A stretch of 64,000 nt of DNA from the NCBI RefSeq assembly GCF_001021555.1, contig NZ_LDCP01000001.1, positions 1,178,001 to 1,242,000 on the forward strand. The letters run 5' to 3'. A program made the position numbers and the translations under genes. Of the stretch, positions 30,245 through 38,057 are shown in pieces. Under the pieces are notes generated by a model that saw only the letters and a program-made list of their open reading frames with translations, ran no database searches and was not told where the DNA came from. The stretch comes from Aurantiacibacter marinus (GTDB taxonomy: Bacteria > Pseudomonadota > Alphaproteobacteria > Sphingomonadales > Sphingomonadaceae). Numbering within the stretch: the first letter of the stretch is position 1; every line of letters begins with the position of its first letter.

Positions 30245-30856
30245 ATGGCAAAGAGAACTCGGCCGGTTTCACGGCGTTCATTCGTTGGACTTATTACAGG
30301 CGCAGCGGCGGCGACAGTCATCAGCGCGCCAGCATCGGCGCAGCGCAGCTATACTGACAGCGATTCAGGCTCGAACGCTGATCCTGCAGGTGGCGGACGT
30401 TCAGGAATAACGGACAGCGATACCGGCAATTACGCCGATCGAGCAGGCAACGGCCGCGGAAGCCGCAGCGGTCTGACGGACAGCGATACTGGATCCTATG
30501 CCGATTCCGCCGGAAATGGCCGCGGTAGAAGCACGGAACTGACAGATAGCGACAGCGGCAACTATGCCGATCCTGCCGGAAATGGCCGGGGCAACAGCTC
30601 TGGACAGACAGACAGCGATAGCGGCAAATACGCTGATCCTGCCGGCAATGGTCGCGGTAGCTCAGGAACGACCGATGCCGATAACGGTTCGAACCGCGAT
30701 TGCGCCGGGCGAGGCCGTGGCAATGCTACCGGTGAAACGGATAGTGATTCCGGATCCTATGCCGATTCAGGTGGCAATGGCCGGACCGGAAGGACAGATT
30801 CCGACCCGACCGATTCATCGGGCTATGGCCGCGGCCGGGGTTCCTGCGCTTCATGA
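30245..30856 (+). CDS. Tat-exported Asp/Gly repeat protein (long paralogue)
   Basis: I do not recognise a family. The N-terminus has a twin-arginine signal, SRRSFVGLITGAAAAT, ending ASAQ. The mature part is about eight units of 19-22 residues with the core TDSDSGxYADxAGNGRG; the Asp spacing DxDxGxxxD recalls calcium-binding loops, but that is only resemblance. There are two cysteines in the mature protein, in NRDCAG and near the C-terminus (GSCAS). The ATG at 30245 follows a GGGGGG Shine-Dalgarno; an upstream frame from 30215 would disrupt the signal. A shorter paralogue lies 190 bp downstream and a hairpin follows the stop. Confidence 0.75.
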   Translation: MAKRTRPVSRRSFVGLITGAAAATVISAPASAQRSYTDSDSGSNADPAGGGRSGITDSDTGNYADRAGNGRGSRSGLTDSDTGSYADSAGNGRGRSTELTDSDSGNYADPAGNGRGNSSGQTDSDSGKYADPAGNGRGSSGTTDADNGSNRDCAGRGRGNATGETDSDSGSYADSGGNGRTGRTDSDPTDSSGYGRGRGSCAS

Positions 30857-30875
30857 TAGAGGTCCACGTGGCTTT

Positions 30876-30895
30876 GGCCTCCCCTACAGGAGGCC
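30876..30895 (+). terminator. GC-rich hairpin after the long repeat gene
   Basis: GGCCTCC (30876-30882) and GGAGGCC (30889-30895) form a perfect 7-bp stem with a 6-nt loop, 20 bp after the stop codon. The following CTTAAGCTTTCC is only weakly T-rich, so termination may be partial. Confidence 0.45.
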
Positions 30896-31046
30896 CTTAA
30901 GCTTTCCTATGCGGGGGCGGCGGCCTAACTTATTGCGCTGACAGTACCAAAAACTTCAGTCGCACTTGCAAAGCTGTTCCCGTGCGATAGGCATCACATC
31001 GGGCTCTTCGACACACGTCGGGGAAGGGATGTAAATTGGGGGCATA

Positions 31047-31424
31047 ATGGCCAAAAAAGCACAATCAGTTTCACGCCGTTCGTTCGTTGGTCTAATTACC
31101 GGCGCCGCAGCGACCACAGTAATCGCCACGCCAGTTATGGCGCAAAGCTCTGGCGTCACAGACAGTGACACTGGCCGCGGCGAGGACCTGGCGGGCAATG
31201 GTCGTAACCGAAATGTCACCGATTACGACACCGGTACCAATCGCGACTGCGCTGGTCTCGGTCGTGGCAACATCACTGGAGATTCAGACCGCGATTCCGG
31301 CCGCAGCGGCGATGTGCGTGGCAATGGCCGCAGTGGCCGGTCTGATCAGGACGGGTCCGACCGTGCCGGTTACGGCCGTGGCCCTAGTCGTCGTGGCGCT
31401 GGCCCTCGTGGCACCTGCCCTTAG
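31047..31424 (+). CDS. Tat-exported Asp/Gly repeat protein (short paralogue)
   Basis: A 125-residue paralogue of the gene ending at 30856. It begins with the same Tat signal (VSRRSFVGLITGAAAT, then VMAQ) and has four repeat units, matching the last three and one early unit of the long paralogue. TDYDTGTNRDCAGLGRGN aligns with TDADNGSNRDCAGRGRGN, and both end in a Gly/Arg tail with a last cysteine (GTCP). DNA identity over the signal region is high, so this looks like a tandem duplication that differs in repeat number. The Shine-Dalgarno is GGGGG. Function unknown. Confidence 0.75.
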   Translation: MAKKAQSVSRRSFVGLITGAAATTVIATPVMAQSSGVTDSDTGRGEDLAGNGRNRNVTDYDTGTNRDCAGLGRGNITGDSDRDSGRSGDVRGNGRSGRSDQDGSDRAGYGRGPSRRGAGPRGTCP

Positions 31425-31441
31425 TAAGCTAGATATCCTTT

Positions 31442-31461
31442 CCCTTGGTCTTCCCCAAGGG
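31442..31461 (+). terminator. Hairpin after the short repeat gene
   Basis: CCCTTGG (31442-31448) pairs with CCAAGGG (31455-31461) 17 bp after the stop codon; the downstream sequence TGATATTTGG has a weak T-run. Confidence 0.45.
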
Positions 31462-31670
31462 TGATATTTGGACTGTCTTAATCGTGGTCGCGGCACCGGC
31501 AGTGGCCATACGAACTGAGATCCGCGATATGAAAGGGGCCATGGCCGGCCAAGCTGCGCAGGGCCACGTCCACCAAACGGGTAAGCGTCTCATTATCTGA
31601 TATTGTGGGGACGGATCCGAAAATTCGGCTTCCGACCCTTCGTATTTCTGCACTAGGCTGGAAGTATTCC

Positions 31671-32870
31671 ATGACAGACAAATCCCCGGTAACCGGCGCG
31701 CTGGAAAAGCTTATTGCCCCGCTTTCCGCCGATGAATTTTTTGCCCAGTATTACGAACGGTCTGTCTTTCGCAGTCCGGTCAAGCATCCGGACATTGTCG
31801 ATCTGCTGAGCCTTGATCGCATCGACGAGATTATCTCTGACAGCGAATTGCCCGCCACCGCAATCGGGATGGCGAAATCCGGTCAGGGGCTGGAGTCTTC
31901 CGAATTCATCGGCGGCAACAATGCAGTAGATCGTGGCGCGGTGCTGGACAATTTCCGCAACGGAGCGACGATTATCCTGCCGCAGCTGCATTTCGCCGAC
32001 GGGAAGCTGTACAGTTTCTGCCTCGGGCTGGAGCGGGAATTTGGCGCACGGGTGCAAACAAATGTCTATCTCACTCCGCCAGAGGCACATGGTTTTGGCG
32101 TGCATTACGACAATCACGATGTCTTTGTGATCCAGGTCAGCGGAGCCAAGGAGTGGGAAATTTACGGGAGCCGTGATGGCCTGCCGTTCCGCGGCGAAGG
32201 CTTCCGCAAAGGCGTGGATGAAACGGGCGAGTTGAAAGAGAAATTCGTCCTGTCTGCGGGAGAGTGCCTGTATGTGCCGCGTGGGACTGCGCACCGCGCA
32301 CCCAATCACGGCAATGAGCCCAGCCTGCACATCACCGTTGGCATTCTTGTCCAGACATGGGCTGAATTCATGCTGGAAGCGGTGGCGGAGGCGAGCCTGC
32401 GTATCCCGGCCATGCGCAATTCCTTACCGCGTGACATGTTCTTCGACCGGGACAAGGCGCTGGCCGAGCATGCTGGCATGTTCCGGCAATTATCGGATGA
32501 ACTTGCTGCCAAGGCCGATTTCGAAACTACGCTCAACGTGTTCTCGGGCAATTTCGTGCGGGCGCAGGGACCGCGCGTTCGCGGTGCGCTGTTGGCGCTC
32601 GCTGAAGGGATTGGCTCGGATGATGTGCTGCATGTGCGTGACCACATTCTCTACAGCTTTGAAACGACGCCCGCTGCCGATGGGGAAGGTGAAGAGCTTC
32701 AGATTGTGCTTTCAGGATCCAGCATTCCGTTATCGGACAAGCTGGGTGCGCAATTGCAGGAGCGGCTCTCGTCCGGCAGTCTCCGCAAGAGCCAGTTCGA
32801 TGTCAGCGACGCAGAGGAACTGGAAGACGTGATCGGAACGCTTGTCGCCTACGGATTGCTGATCCGCTGA
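31671..32870 (+). CDS. JmjC/cupin-domain 2-oxoglutarate oxygenase
   Basis: Protein of 399 aa of the bacterial cupin_4/JmjC group (relatives of ribosomal oxygenase YcfD/RoxA), Fe(II)- and 2-oxoglutarate-dependent protein hydroxylases. The iron triad is H145-Y-D147 in VHYDNHD and H208 in GTAHRAP; ILPQLHFADGKLYSFC and the beta-barrel strands around them fit. The C-terminal winged-helix-like half follows. The ATG at 31671 is preferred over a longer frame from 31605. Substrate unknown: ribosomal proteins are the known targets of relatives, but the repeat proteins just upstream are alternatives. It converges on cysH with a 10-bp gap. Confidence 0.8.
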   Translation: MTDKSPVTGALEKLIAPLSADEFFAQYYERSVFRSPVKHPDIVDLLSLDRIDEIISDSELPATAIGMAKSGQGLESSEFIGGNNAVDRGAVLDNFRNGATIILPQLHFADGKLYSFCLGLEREFGARVQTNVYLTPPEAHGFGVHYDNHDVFVIQVSGAKEWEIYGSRDGLPFRGEGFRKGVDETGELKEKFVLSAGECLYVPRGTAHRAPNHGNEPSLHITVGILVQTWAEFMLEAVAEASLRIPAMRNSLPRDMFFDRDKALAEHAGMFRQLSDELAAKADFETTLNVFSGNFVRAQGPRVRGALLALAEGIGSDDVLHVRDHILYSFETTPAADGEGEELQIVLSGSSIPLSDKLGAQLQERLSSGSLRKSQFDVSDAEELEDVIGTLVAYGLLIR

Positions 32871-32880
32871 AGCGAAGGCT

Positions 32881-33666
32881 TTACAGGAACGGTTCGTAGC
32901 CCGGTGGGAGCGCGCCGTCGTCCGCGTCAGCATTGCCAGGCGAGTGGATGCCGCATTCGGTCTTGTCCCACCCGCGCCAGCGTCCGGCACGCGGGTCTTC
33001 TCCGGGTGCGACTGGCGAAGTGCAAGGCTCGCACCCGACCGACAGGAAACCCTTGGCCTCCAGCGGGTGGCGCGGCAGATCACGCTCTACGAAATATGCT
33101 TCCAGATCCGCCTTCACCCAGTCGCCCAGCGGGTTAAGCTTCAGGCGGCCCTCTTCGATTTCGAAGCGCGGGATGTCCTGCCGTGTTACCGACTGGAATG
33201 CCTTGCGACCGGAAATCCAGCTATCCAGCCCGGCTTTGGCGCGGGCCATCGGTTCTACCTTGCGGATCGCGCAGCAGCCATCGGGATCGTAGGACCACCG
33301 CAGCCCCGTCTCGTCCTTTGCCGCCAGAACGGCAGGATCCGGCTGGACTACGGATGTATTGCGCAGGCCAAGCCGCTCAATCAAAGCGTCGCGGTAGGCC
33401 AGGGTTTCCTCGAACATTTTCAGCGTATCGACAAAGACCACCGGCACAGTGGGATCTGCGCGGGCGACGAGGTCCAGCAACACCGCGCTTTCAGTACCGA
33501 AGCTGGATACGACAGCGACTTCGCCCAGCAGATTTTCCGCAAACAGGACGCGCAGCATATCGAGTGTTCCAACGCCGGTGAAGCGGGCATTAAGTGCATC
33601 AGCGTCGGCCTGTGTAAACGCAGGCCCGGTTTCGATCCGGTCGATGTCGCGCGCAGGTTCACCCAT
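32881..33666 (-). CDS. cysH: Phosphoadenylyl-/adenylyl-sulfate reductase
   Basis: Reduces activated sulfate to sulfite using thioredoxin. It has the PP-loop type nucleotide site VVSSFGTESAVLL near residue 52-64. The cysteines C131, C132, C212 and C215 match the [4Fe-4S] ligands of the APS-reducing branch, and the catalytic C238 sits in ECGIH. Those ligands suggest an APS-type (or dual) reductase rather than the cluster-free PAPS enzyme of E. coli. Length 261 aa from the ATG at 33666. It overlaps the DUF934 gene by 8 bp. Confidence 0.93.
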   Translation of the reverse strand: MGEPARDIDRIETGPAFTQADADALNARFTGVGTLDMLRVLFAENLLGEVAVVSSFGTESAVLLDLVARADPTVPVVFVDTLKMFEETLAYRDALIERLGLRNTSVVQPDPAVLAAKDETGLRWSYDPDGCCAIRKVEPMARAKAGLDSWISGRKAFQSVTRQDIPRFEIEEGRLKLNPLGDWVKADLEAYFVERDLPRHPLEAKGFLSVGCEPCTSPVAPGEDPRAGRWRGWDKTECGIHSPGNADADDGALPPGYEPFL

Positions 33667-34174
33667 GCCGCAATTTCCAGATTGGAACAGCCTCGTCGGC
33701 GGCGGGCTGATAGACATGTGGCCAGCGGGCAAGGGCGTTTGCAACATCGCCCTCATCCAGCGGCTGATCGGGCGCGAAAGCATCAAACCCGCAGCGGCGC
33801 ATATAGGCGATCTGATCCACCAGCACATCGCCCACGGCGCGCAGTTCGCCGGTGTAGCCATTTTCGCGCAAGAGGCGGGCTGCGGAATAGCCGCGCCCAT
33901 CTCCGTAAACGGGGAAGTTCACTTCGATTAGTCTGATGCGCGGCAGGTGCGGCAGCAAGTCGCGCGCGTCATCGCCCGGTTCCACGCGCACGGCGCTGGC
34001 ATCGGCCTGCTCCAGGAACGCATCGACGGTCACCTGTGCGCCGTCTGGCGCTTCATCGTCGCGGAAGCGCAGCTGAACTTCGTCGCGGCCAGTACCAAGA
34101 TCAGTACCAAGATCAGTACCAAGATCAGTACCAAGATCAGTACCAAGATCAGTGCCCGTATCGGAATCAGCCAT
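33659..34174 (-). CDS. DUF934 protein of the sulfate assimilation cluster
   Basis: DUF934 protein, found between cysI and cysH in many proteobacteria and thought to help sulfite reduction; biochemical role unknown. The domain covers the C-terminal about 130 residues (IEVNFPVYGDGRGYSAARLLRE is its best conserved segment; RCGFDAF follows). The N-terminus carries five GTDL units from a 12-bp tandem repeat, in frame so that copy changes do not shift the frame. From the ATG at 34174 it is 171 aa. It overlaps cysI by 8 bp. Confidence 0.88.
   Translation of the reverse strand: MADSDTGTDLGTDLGTDLGTDLGTDLGTGRDEVQLRFRDDEAPDGAQVTVDAFLEQADASAVRVEPGDDARDLLPHLPRIRLIEVNFPVYGDGRGYSAARLLRENGYTGELRAVGDVLVDQIAYMRRCGFDAFAPDQPLDEGDVANALARWPHVYQPAADEAVPIWKLRHG
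34091..34150. repeat. Five tandem 12-bp repeats in the DUF934 gene
   Basis: AGTACCAAGATC occurs five times head to tail with no mismatch (34091, 34103, 34115, 34127, 34139), encoding GTDL units on the minus strand. A unit of 12 bp keeps the reading frame whatever the copy number. Confidence 0.95.
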
Positions 34175-35801
34175 AAAGCGCCTCCTTGAAGCTATCCATG
34201 CCAATGCGGCGGTATGTATCGAGGAAGCGTTCGCCATCCTGGCGCTTTTCGAGATAGACATCGGCAACCGTTTCGACCGCCGCGATAATGCCTGCCTCGT
34301 CAAAGCCGCGCCCGGTGATCTTGGCGAGAGCGACATCTTCCGCTTCGCTGCCACCAAGCAGCAGCTGATAGTTTTCGACGCCTTTCTTATCGACGCCAAG
34401 AATACCGACATGGCCTGCGTGGTGGTGCCCGCAGGCGTTGATGCAGCCGGAGATCTTGAGCTTCAATTCGCCCAGAGCTTCTCCCTTGCCGCTGGCGGCG
34501 AAGCGTTCCGAAATTTTCTGCGCCACGGGGATGGAGCGGGCATTGGCAAGGCTGCAATAATCAAGGCCGGGGCATGCGATGATATCGCCGATCTGGTCCA
34601 GATTGGGCGCGCCAAGGCCTGCTGCCTCCAGCTTGGTCCAGAGTTCGTGCAGCCGTCCGATTTCGACATGTGGCAGCAGGATGTTCTGGGTGTGCATCAC
34701 GCGGCATTCGTCGAACGAATATTCGCGGGCGAGGTCTGCCATCAGATGCATTTGTTCTGCGCTGGCATCACCGGGAATACCGCCGACCGGCTTCAGGCTG
34801 ATAACAGCAGAGACATAGCCGGGTGCCTTGTGGGCCACGCAATTGCGGTCGATCCACAGCGCGAAGTCCGGGTCCGACCGGTCTGCGCGATCTGTCAATC
34901 CGCTGGCAAATGCAGGGGCATCAAAATACGGCTTGATCCGCTCCAGCTCGGCCAAGGGCGGTTCCACGCCCTGTTCCAGAAGGTGGGCGAATTCCGCTTC
35001 GACTTGCCGGGTATATTCCTCAGCGCCCATTTCGTGGACGAGGATCTTGATGCGGGCCTTGTACTTGTTGTCGCGGCGACCGTGGCGGTTGTAGACGCGC
35101 AAACACGCCTCCGAATAGGTCACCAGCTGATCAAGCGGCACGAAATCGCGGATCAGCGGTGCAATCATCGGCGTACGGCCCATCCCGCCGCCGACATAGA
35201 ATGCTGCGCCCAATTCGCCCGCCTCATTGCGCACGAGATTGATGCCGATATCGTGAAGCCGCATCGCTGCTCGGTCCTTGTCAGACGCAATAACGGCGAT
35301 CTTGAACTTGCGCGGCAAATAACTGAATTCAGGATGAAAACTGGACCATTGGCGTAGCAATTCTGCATAAGGGCGCGGGTCCACACGCTCGTCCCCGGCA
35401 GCGCCAGCGAAATGGTCTGAACTGATGTTGCGGATGCAATTGCCGCTGGTCTGGATGGCGTGCATTTCGACCTTGGCGAGGTCCGCCAGAAGGTCGCCTG
35501 CTTCCTCCAGCTTGATCCAGTTGTACTGGATGTTCTGCCGCGTGGTGAAGTGGGCGTAACCCTTGTCATATTTGTCGGCGATGTCCGCCAGCGCGTGCAT
35601 CTGTGTGCCGTTCAGCGTGCCATAGGGGATGGCGACGCGCAGCATGTAGGCGTGCAATTGCAGATACAGCCCGTTCATCAGCCGCAGCGGCTTGAACTGG
35701 TCTTCTGTCAACTTGCCTTCGAGGCGGCGGTGGCACTGGTCGCGAAATTCCTCGACACGCGCATCCACCATCGCCTGATCATATTGGTCATATTTGTACA
35801 T
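34167..35801 (-). CDS. cysI: Sulfite/nitrite reductase hemoprotein
   Basis: Siroheme and [4Fe-4S] enzyme that reduces sulfite to sulfide with six electrons. The cluster and siroheme ligand cysteines are C410, C416, C453 and C457 in ACPGLDYCSLA and SGCINACGHH. RQNIQYNWI and TSGNCIRNISSD are the siroheme-contacting arginine and asparagine segments. It is 544 aa with two ferredoxin-like halves. Nitrite reductases share the fold, but the flanking cobA and cysH indicate sulfite. Adjacent: DUF2849 gene (1-bp overlap) and DUF934 gene (8-bp overlap). Confidence 0.93.
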   Translation of the reverse strand: MYKYDQYDQAMVDARVEEFRDQCHRRLEGKLTEDQFKPLRLMNGLYLQLHAYMLRVAIPYGTLNGTQMHALADIADKYDKGYAHFTTRQNIQYNWIKLEEAGDLLADLAKVEMHAIQTSGNCIRNISSDHFAGAAGDERVDPRPYAELLRQWSSFHPEFSYLPRKFKIAVIASDKDRAAMRLHDIGINLVRNEAGELGAAFYVGGGMGRTPMIAPLIRDFVPLDQLVTYSEACLRVYNRHGRRDNKYKARIKILVHEMGAEEYTRQVEAEFAHLLEQGVEPPLAELERIKPYFDAPAFASGLTDRADRSDPDFALWIDRNCVAHKAPGYVSAVISLKPVGGIPGDASAEQMHLMADLAREYSFDECRVMHTQNILLPHVEIGRLHELWTKLEAAGLGAPNLDQIGDIIACPGLDYCSLANARSIPVAQKISERFAASGKGEALGELKLKISGCINACGHHHAGHVGILGVDKKGVENYQLLLGGSEAEDVALAKITGRGFDEAGIIAAVETVADVYLEKRQDGERFLDTYRRIGMDSFKEALYG

Positions 35802-36097
35802 CAGATTACCCAGTCCCAGCCGTTTTTCTCGGCTGCTTTATATCCAAGGTCGGGGCGCACAGTGGGGCCGAGCGCACGTACGCGGTCCTTGATATGCGCA
35901 GGGCGCGGCCCGCCATCTGTTGCCTCTGCGGCGATTGCGTAGGCGGCGTTGACGCGGCGCGCCGATTCCTCGCGGGCGAGAATTTCGGCGGCTTCTTCGC
36001 CAGCATCGGCGGCATCGGCGATGTGGAGCGACCAGCCTTGGCCATCCCACCACACGACCGCGCCGGTCTTCAGATCGTTACCAGTCAGGATTTTCAC
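35801..36097 (-). CDS. DUF2849 protein
   Basis: Small protein of 98 aa of the DUF2849 family, regularly placed beside cysI in alphaproteobacteria. Conserved features are LKTGAVVWWDG near the N-terminus and the C-terminal GPTVRPDLGYKAAEKNGW. No catalytic motif is evident; a helper role for sulfite reductase is inferred only from context. The start is GTG in a GTGA overlap with the cobA stop. Confidence 0.85.
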   Translation of the reverse strand: MKILTGNDLKTGAVVWWDGQGWSLHIADAADAGEEAAEILAREESARRVNAAYAIAAEATDGGPRPAHIKDRVRALGPTVRPDLGYKAAEKNGWDWVI

Positions 36098-36849
36098 GCT
36101 GCAACCTCCGCTGCAATTTGTTCGAGTGCGGCGTTTTCGCGCGCGGTCACTTCGCCAATTATGATGAGCGCCGGGCTTTGCACCGCCTCCGCCTCGACCA
36201 GATCGGGCAAGGCGGCCAGCGGTCCGCGCAGCACGCGCATTTCCGGGCGGCAGGCGTTTTCAATGACGGCCACCGGCATGCTCGGCGCAAGGCCATCTGC
36301 CATGAGTTTCTCAGCGATTTGCGGGGCGGTTTTGACGCCCATGTAGATCACCAACGTGCGCCCCTTGCCTGCAAGTCCGGCCCAGTCCTGATCGGACAGG
36401 CCCTTGCACTGGCCCGCCACAAAGCTGACGATGCTGGCGCTGTCGCGGTGGGTAAGGGCGATACCGGAAGCCGCCGCTGCGCCGTTGGCAGCGGAAATGC
36501 CCGGAACGACCTCAACGCGTACGCCATAAGCCTTGGCTGCTTCCATTTCCTCTCCGCCGCGGCCGAACACAAACGGGTCGCCCCCTTTCAGCCGCACGAC
36601 ATCGCGTCCAGCCTGTGCCTCGCGGACCAGAAGGGCGTTTATGTCCTCCTGCGGGAGAGTGTGTTTGGAGCGTTGCTTCGCGACAGAAATCAGCCGTGCA
36701 CCGGGCCGCGCCAGTGCCAGAATGGCAGGATCGACCAGCCCATCGTGAACGATGAGCCGGGCATTTTCGATCAGCCGCGCCGCGCGCAAGGTCAGCAGGT
36801 CAGGATCACCCGGACCTGCTCCGACAAGATGTATGGTGCCAGTTTGCAT
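36094..36849 (-). CDS. cobA: Uroporphyrinogen-III C-methyltransferase (siroheme synthesis)
   Basis: SAM-dependent enzyme that doubly methylates uroporphyrinogen III to precorrin-2, the siroheme precursor that CysI needs. The SUMT signature is VGAGPGDPDLLTLRAARLI at the N-terminus, with RLKGGDPFVFGRGGEE and the LVIYMGVK segment. It is 251 aa and lacks the CysG oxidase/chelatase part, so another gene must finish siroheme. The ATG at 36849 is used; a longer frame from 36882 has no family sequence. It heads cobA-DUF2849-cysI-DUF934-cysH. Confidence 0.93.
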   Translation of the reverse strand: MQTGTIHLVGAGPGDPDLLTLRAARLIENARLIVHDGLVDPAILALARPGARLISVAKQRSKHTLPQEDINALLVREAQAGRDVVRLKGGDPFVFGRGGEEMEAAKAYGVRVEVVPGISAANGAAAASGIALTHRDSASIVSFVAGQCKGLSDQDWAGLAGKGRTLVIYMGVKTAPQIAEKLMADGLAPSMPVAVIENACRPEMRVLRGPLAALPDLVEAEAVQSPALIIIGEVTARENAALEQIAAEVAA

Positions 36850-36917
36850 GGCAGCTAAATGGACGCGGGGCGCCAGCGCCACCAGCGAGAATGGGTTGGG
36901 ACGGGTGTAGGTTAGCT

Positions 36918-38057
36918 TTAGCTGTCTTTAACCGACCTCTGCTCAACTCGCTGCGAAATCGCCGCAACCAGCTGTTGGAATTGCTCGCTGTCCCGCAAGT
37001 TGAGATCGCGCTGGGGGAAGGGAATTTCCACGTTATTGTCCTGAAACAGATACCAAAGATTGGTCAGCACTTCGGATCGGATATTGCCAACGCCCATTTC
37101 CGGATCGGTGATCCAGCAGTGGATGACGAAATTGACGCTGCTGTCGCCATATTCGCTCATCCAAACAGTTGGGGCGGGGCTTTTCAAGATGCGTTTGCAG
37201 CTTCTCGCCGCCTCCAGCATGAATTCCTGCGCCTGCTTCATGTCGGCGCCATAACTGACCCCGACAGGCACCTGGATGCGCACCTTGCGGCTGGAGTATG
37301 ACCAGTTTTCCACCTGATTGATCATCAGGTTTTCGTTGGGAATAAGATATTCGCGCTCATCACGGGTGGTAATGGAAACAGCACGAATGCCGATTTTGCG
37401 AATTTGCCCGAAAACCTCGTTGCCTGCCTGATCGGCGATATTGATCACATCGCCGGGCTTGATCGATTTGTCCATCAGCAGGATGATGCCCGCGATCAGG
37501 TTACCGAATGTCTTCTGCAAGCCAAAACCGATGGCCAGACCGAACGCGCCTGAGAAGACTGCCAGAGCAGTCAGGTCGATGCCGAGAATGTCGATACCGA
37601 TCAGCAGCGCTACGGCCCATAAAGCTACGGTGATCAGCTTTTCAGCAAGCAGGCGCTGTGAAACATCCAGTTTCGTAGCGCGCTTCAGGCCTGACTTGGC
37701 AAGGGAGGTACTGATCCGCGCAAACAGGAACACGCCCACGATGACCATGACGACGGTGAGCACTGTCCAGACAGAGAACCGCGTATCGGCAATGGTAAAG
37801 CCCCATGCATCAAGCTGTTCGATAATCCCGCCAACGGTGGGCGCAGAATCAGCAACAGCGTCTTTCAGCGCTTCCGCACCCGCAATCGCTTCGTCGGCAG
37901 CGCTCGCTTGGGGCGTTGCTTCGACAACCGGTGTAACTATTTCGTTCGTGCCTTCTGATGCAGGCGTGACCGATCCATCAGTGAGGGCGCCAGCGCCAGC
38001 ACCAGCGTCTGCTTCGGTGCCAGTGGTATCGGGCGGGGTTACGGCAGTCGCGCTCAT
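36918..38057 (-). CDS. Small-conductance mechanosensitive channel (MscS family)
   Basis: Membrane channel opened by tension to release solutes in osmotic downshock. After an Ala/Pro-rich N-terminal about 75 residues it has three to four transmembrane segments. The last gives the pore helix (FGLAIGFGLQKTFGNLIAGI), followed by the MscS middle beta domain (GDVINIADQAGNEVFGQIRKIGIRA) and the C-terminal alpha/beta domain. Length 379 aa. Its start shares one base with the stop of the upstream cystathionine beta-lyase gene. Confidence 0.92.
   Translation of the reverse strand: MSATAVTPPDTTGTEADAGAGAGALTDGSVTPASEGTNEIVTPVVEATPQASAADEAIAGAEALKDAVADSAPTVGGIIEQLDAWGFTIADTRFSVWTVLTVVMVIVGVFLFARISTSLAKSGLKRATKLDVSQRLLAEKLITVALWAVALLIGIDILGIDLTALAVFSGAFGLAIGFGLQKTFGNLIAGIILLMDKSIKPGDVINIADQAGNEVFGQIRKIGIRAVSITTRDEREYLIPNENLMINQVENWSYSSRKVRIQVPVGVSYGADMKQAQEFMLEAARSCKRILKSPAPTVWMSEYGDSSVNFVIHCWITDPEMGVGNIRSEVLTNLWYLFQDNNVEIPFPQRDLNLRDSEQFQQLVAAISQRVEQRSVKDS

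Noticed and set aside
30360-30830. 66-bp periodicity that could suggest a CRISPR or VNTR array
   Set aside because: The period is the codon repeat of an in-frame protein; units vary in length and there are no spacers, palindromic repeats or cas genes.
31478-31681. Minus-strand ORF of about 67 codons upstream of the JmjC gene
   Set aside because: Fair codon bias in part, but no ribosome binding site, the first ATG lies inside the JmjC start, and no homology is recognised; kept only as a note.
34152-35357. Plus-strand open frame of 401 codons over cysI
   Set aside because: Antisense to a complete CysI with all cluster cysteines; no start signal and no recognisable domain.
36850-36917. SAM or cobalamin riboswitch upstream of cobA or metC
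   Set aside because: Spacers are very short (68 bp or overlapping) and no conserved riboswitch core is visible.
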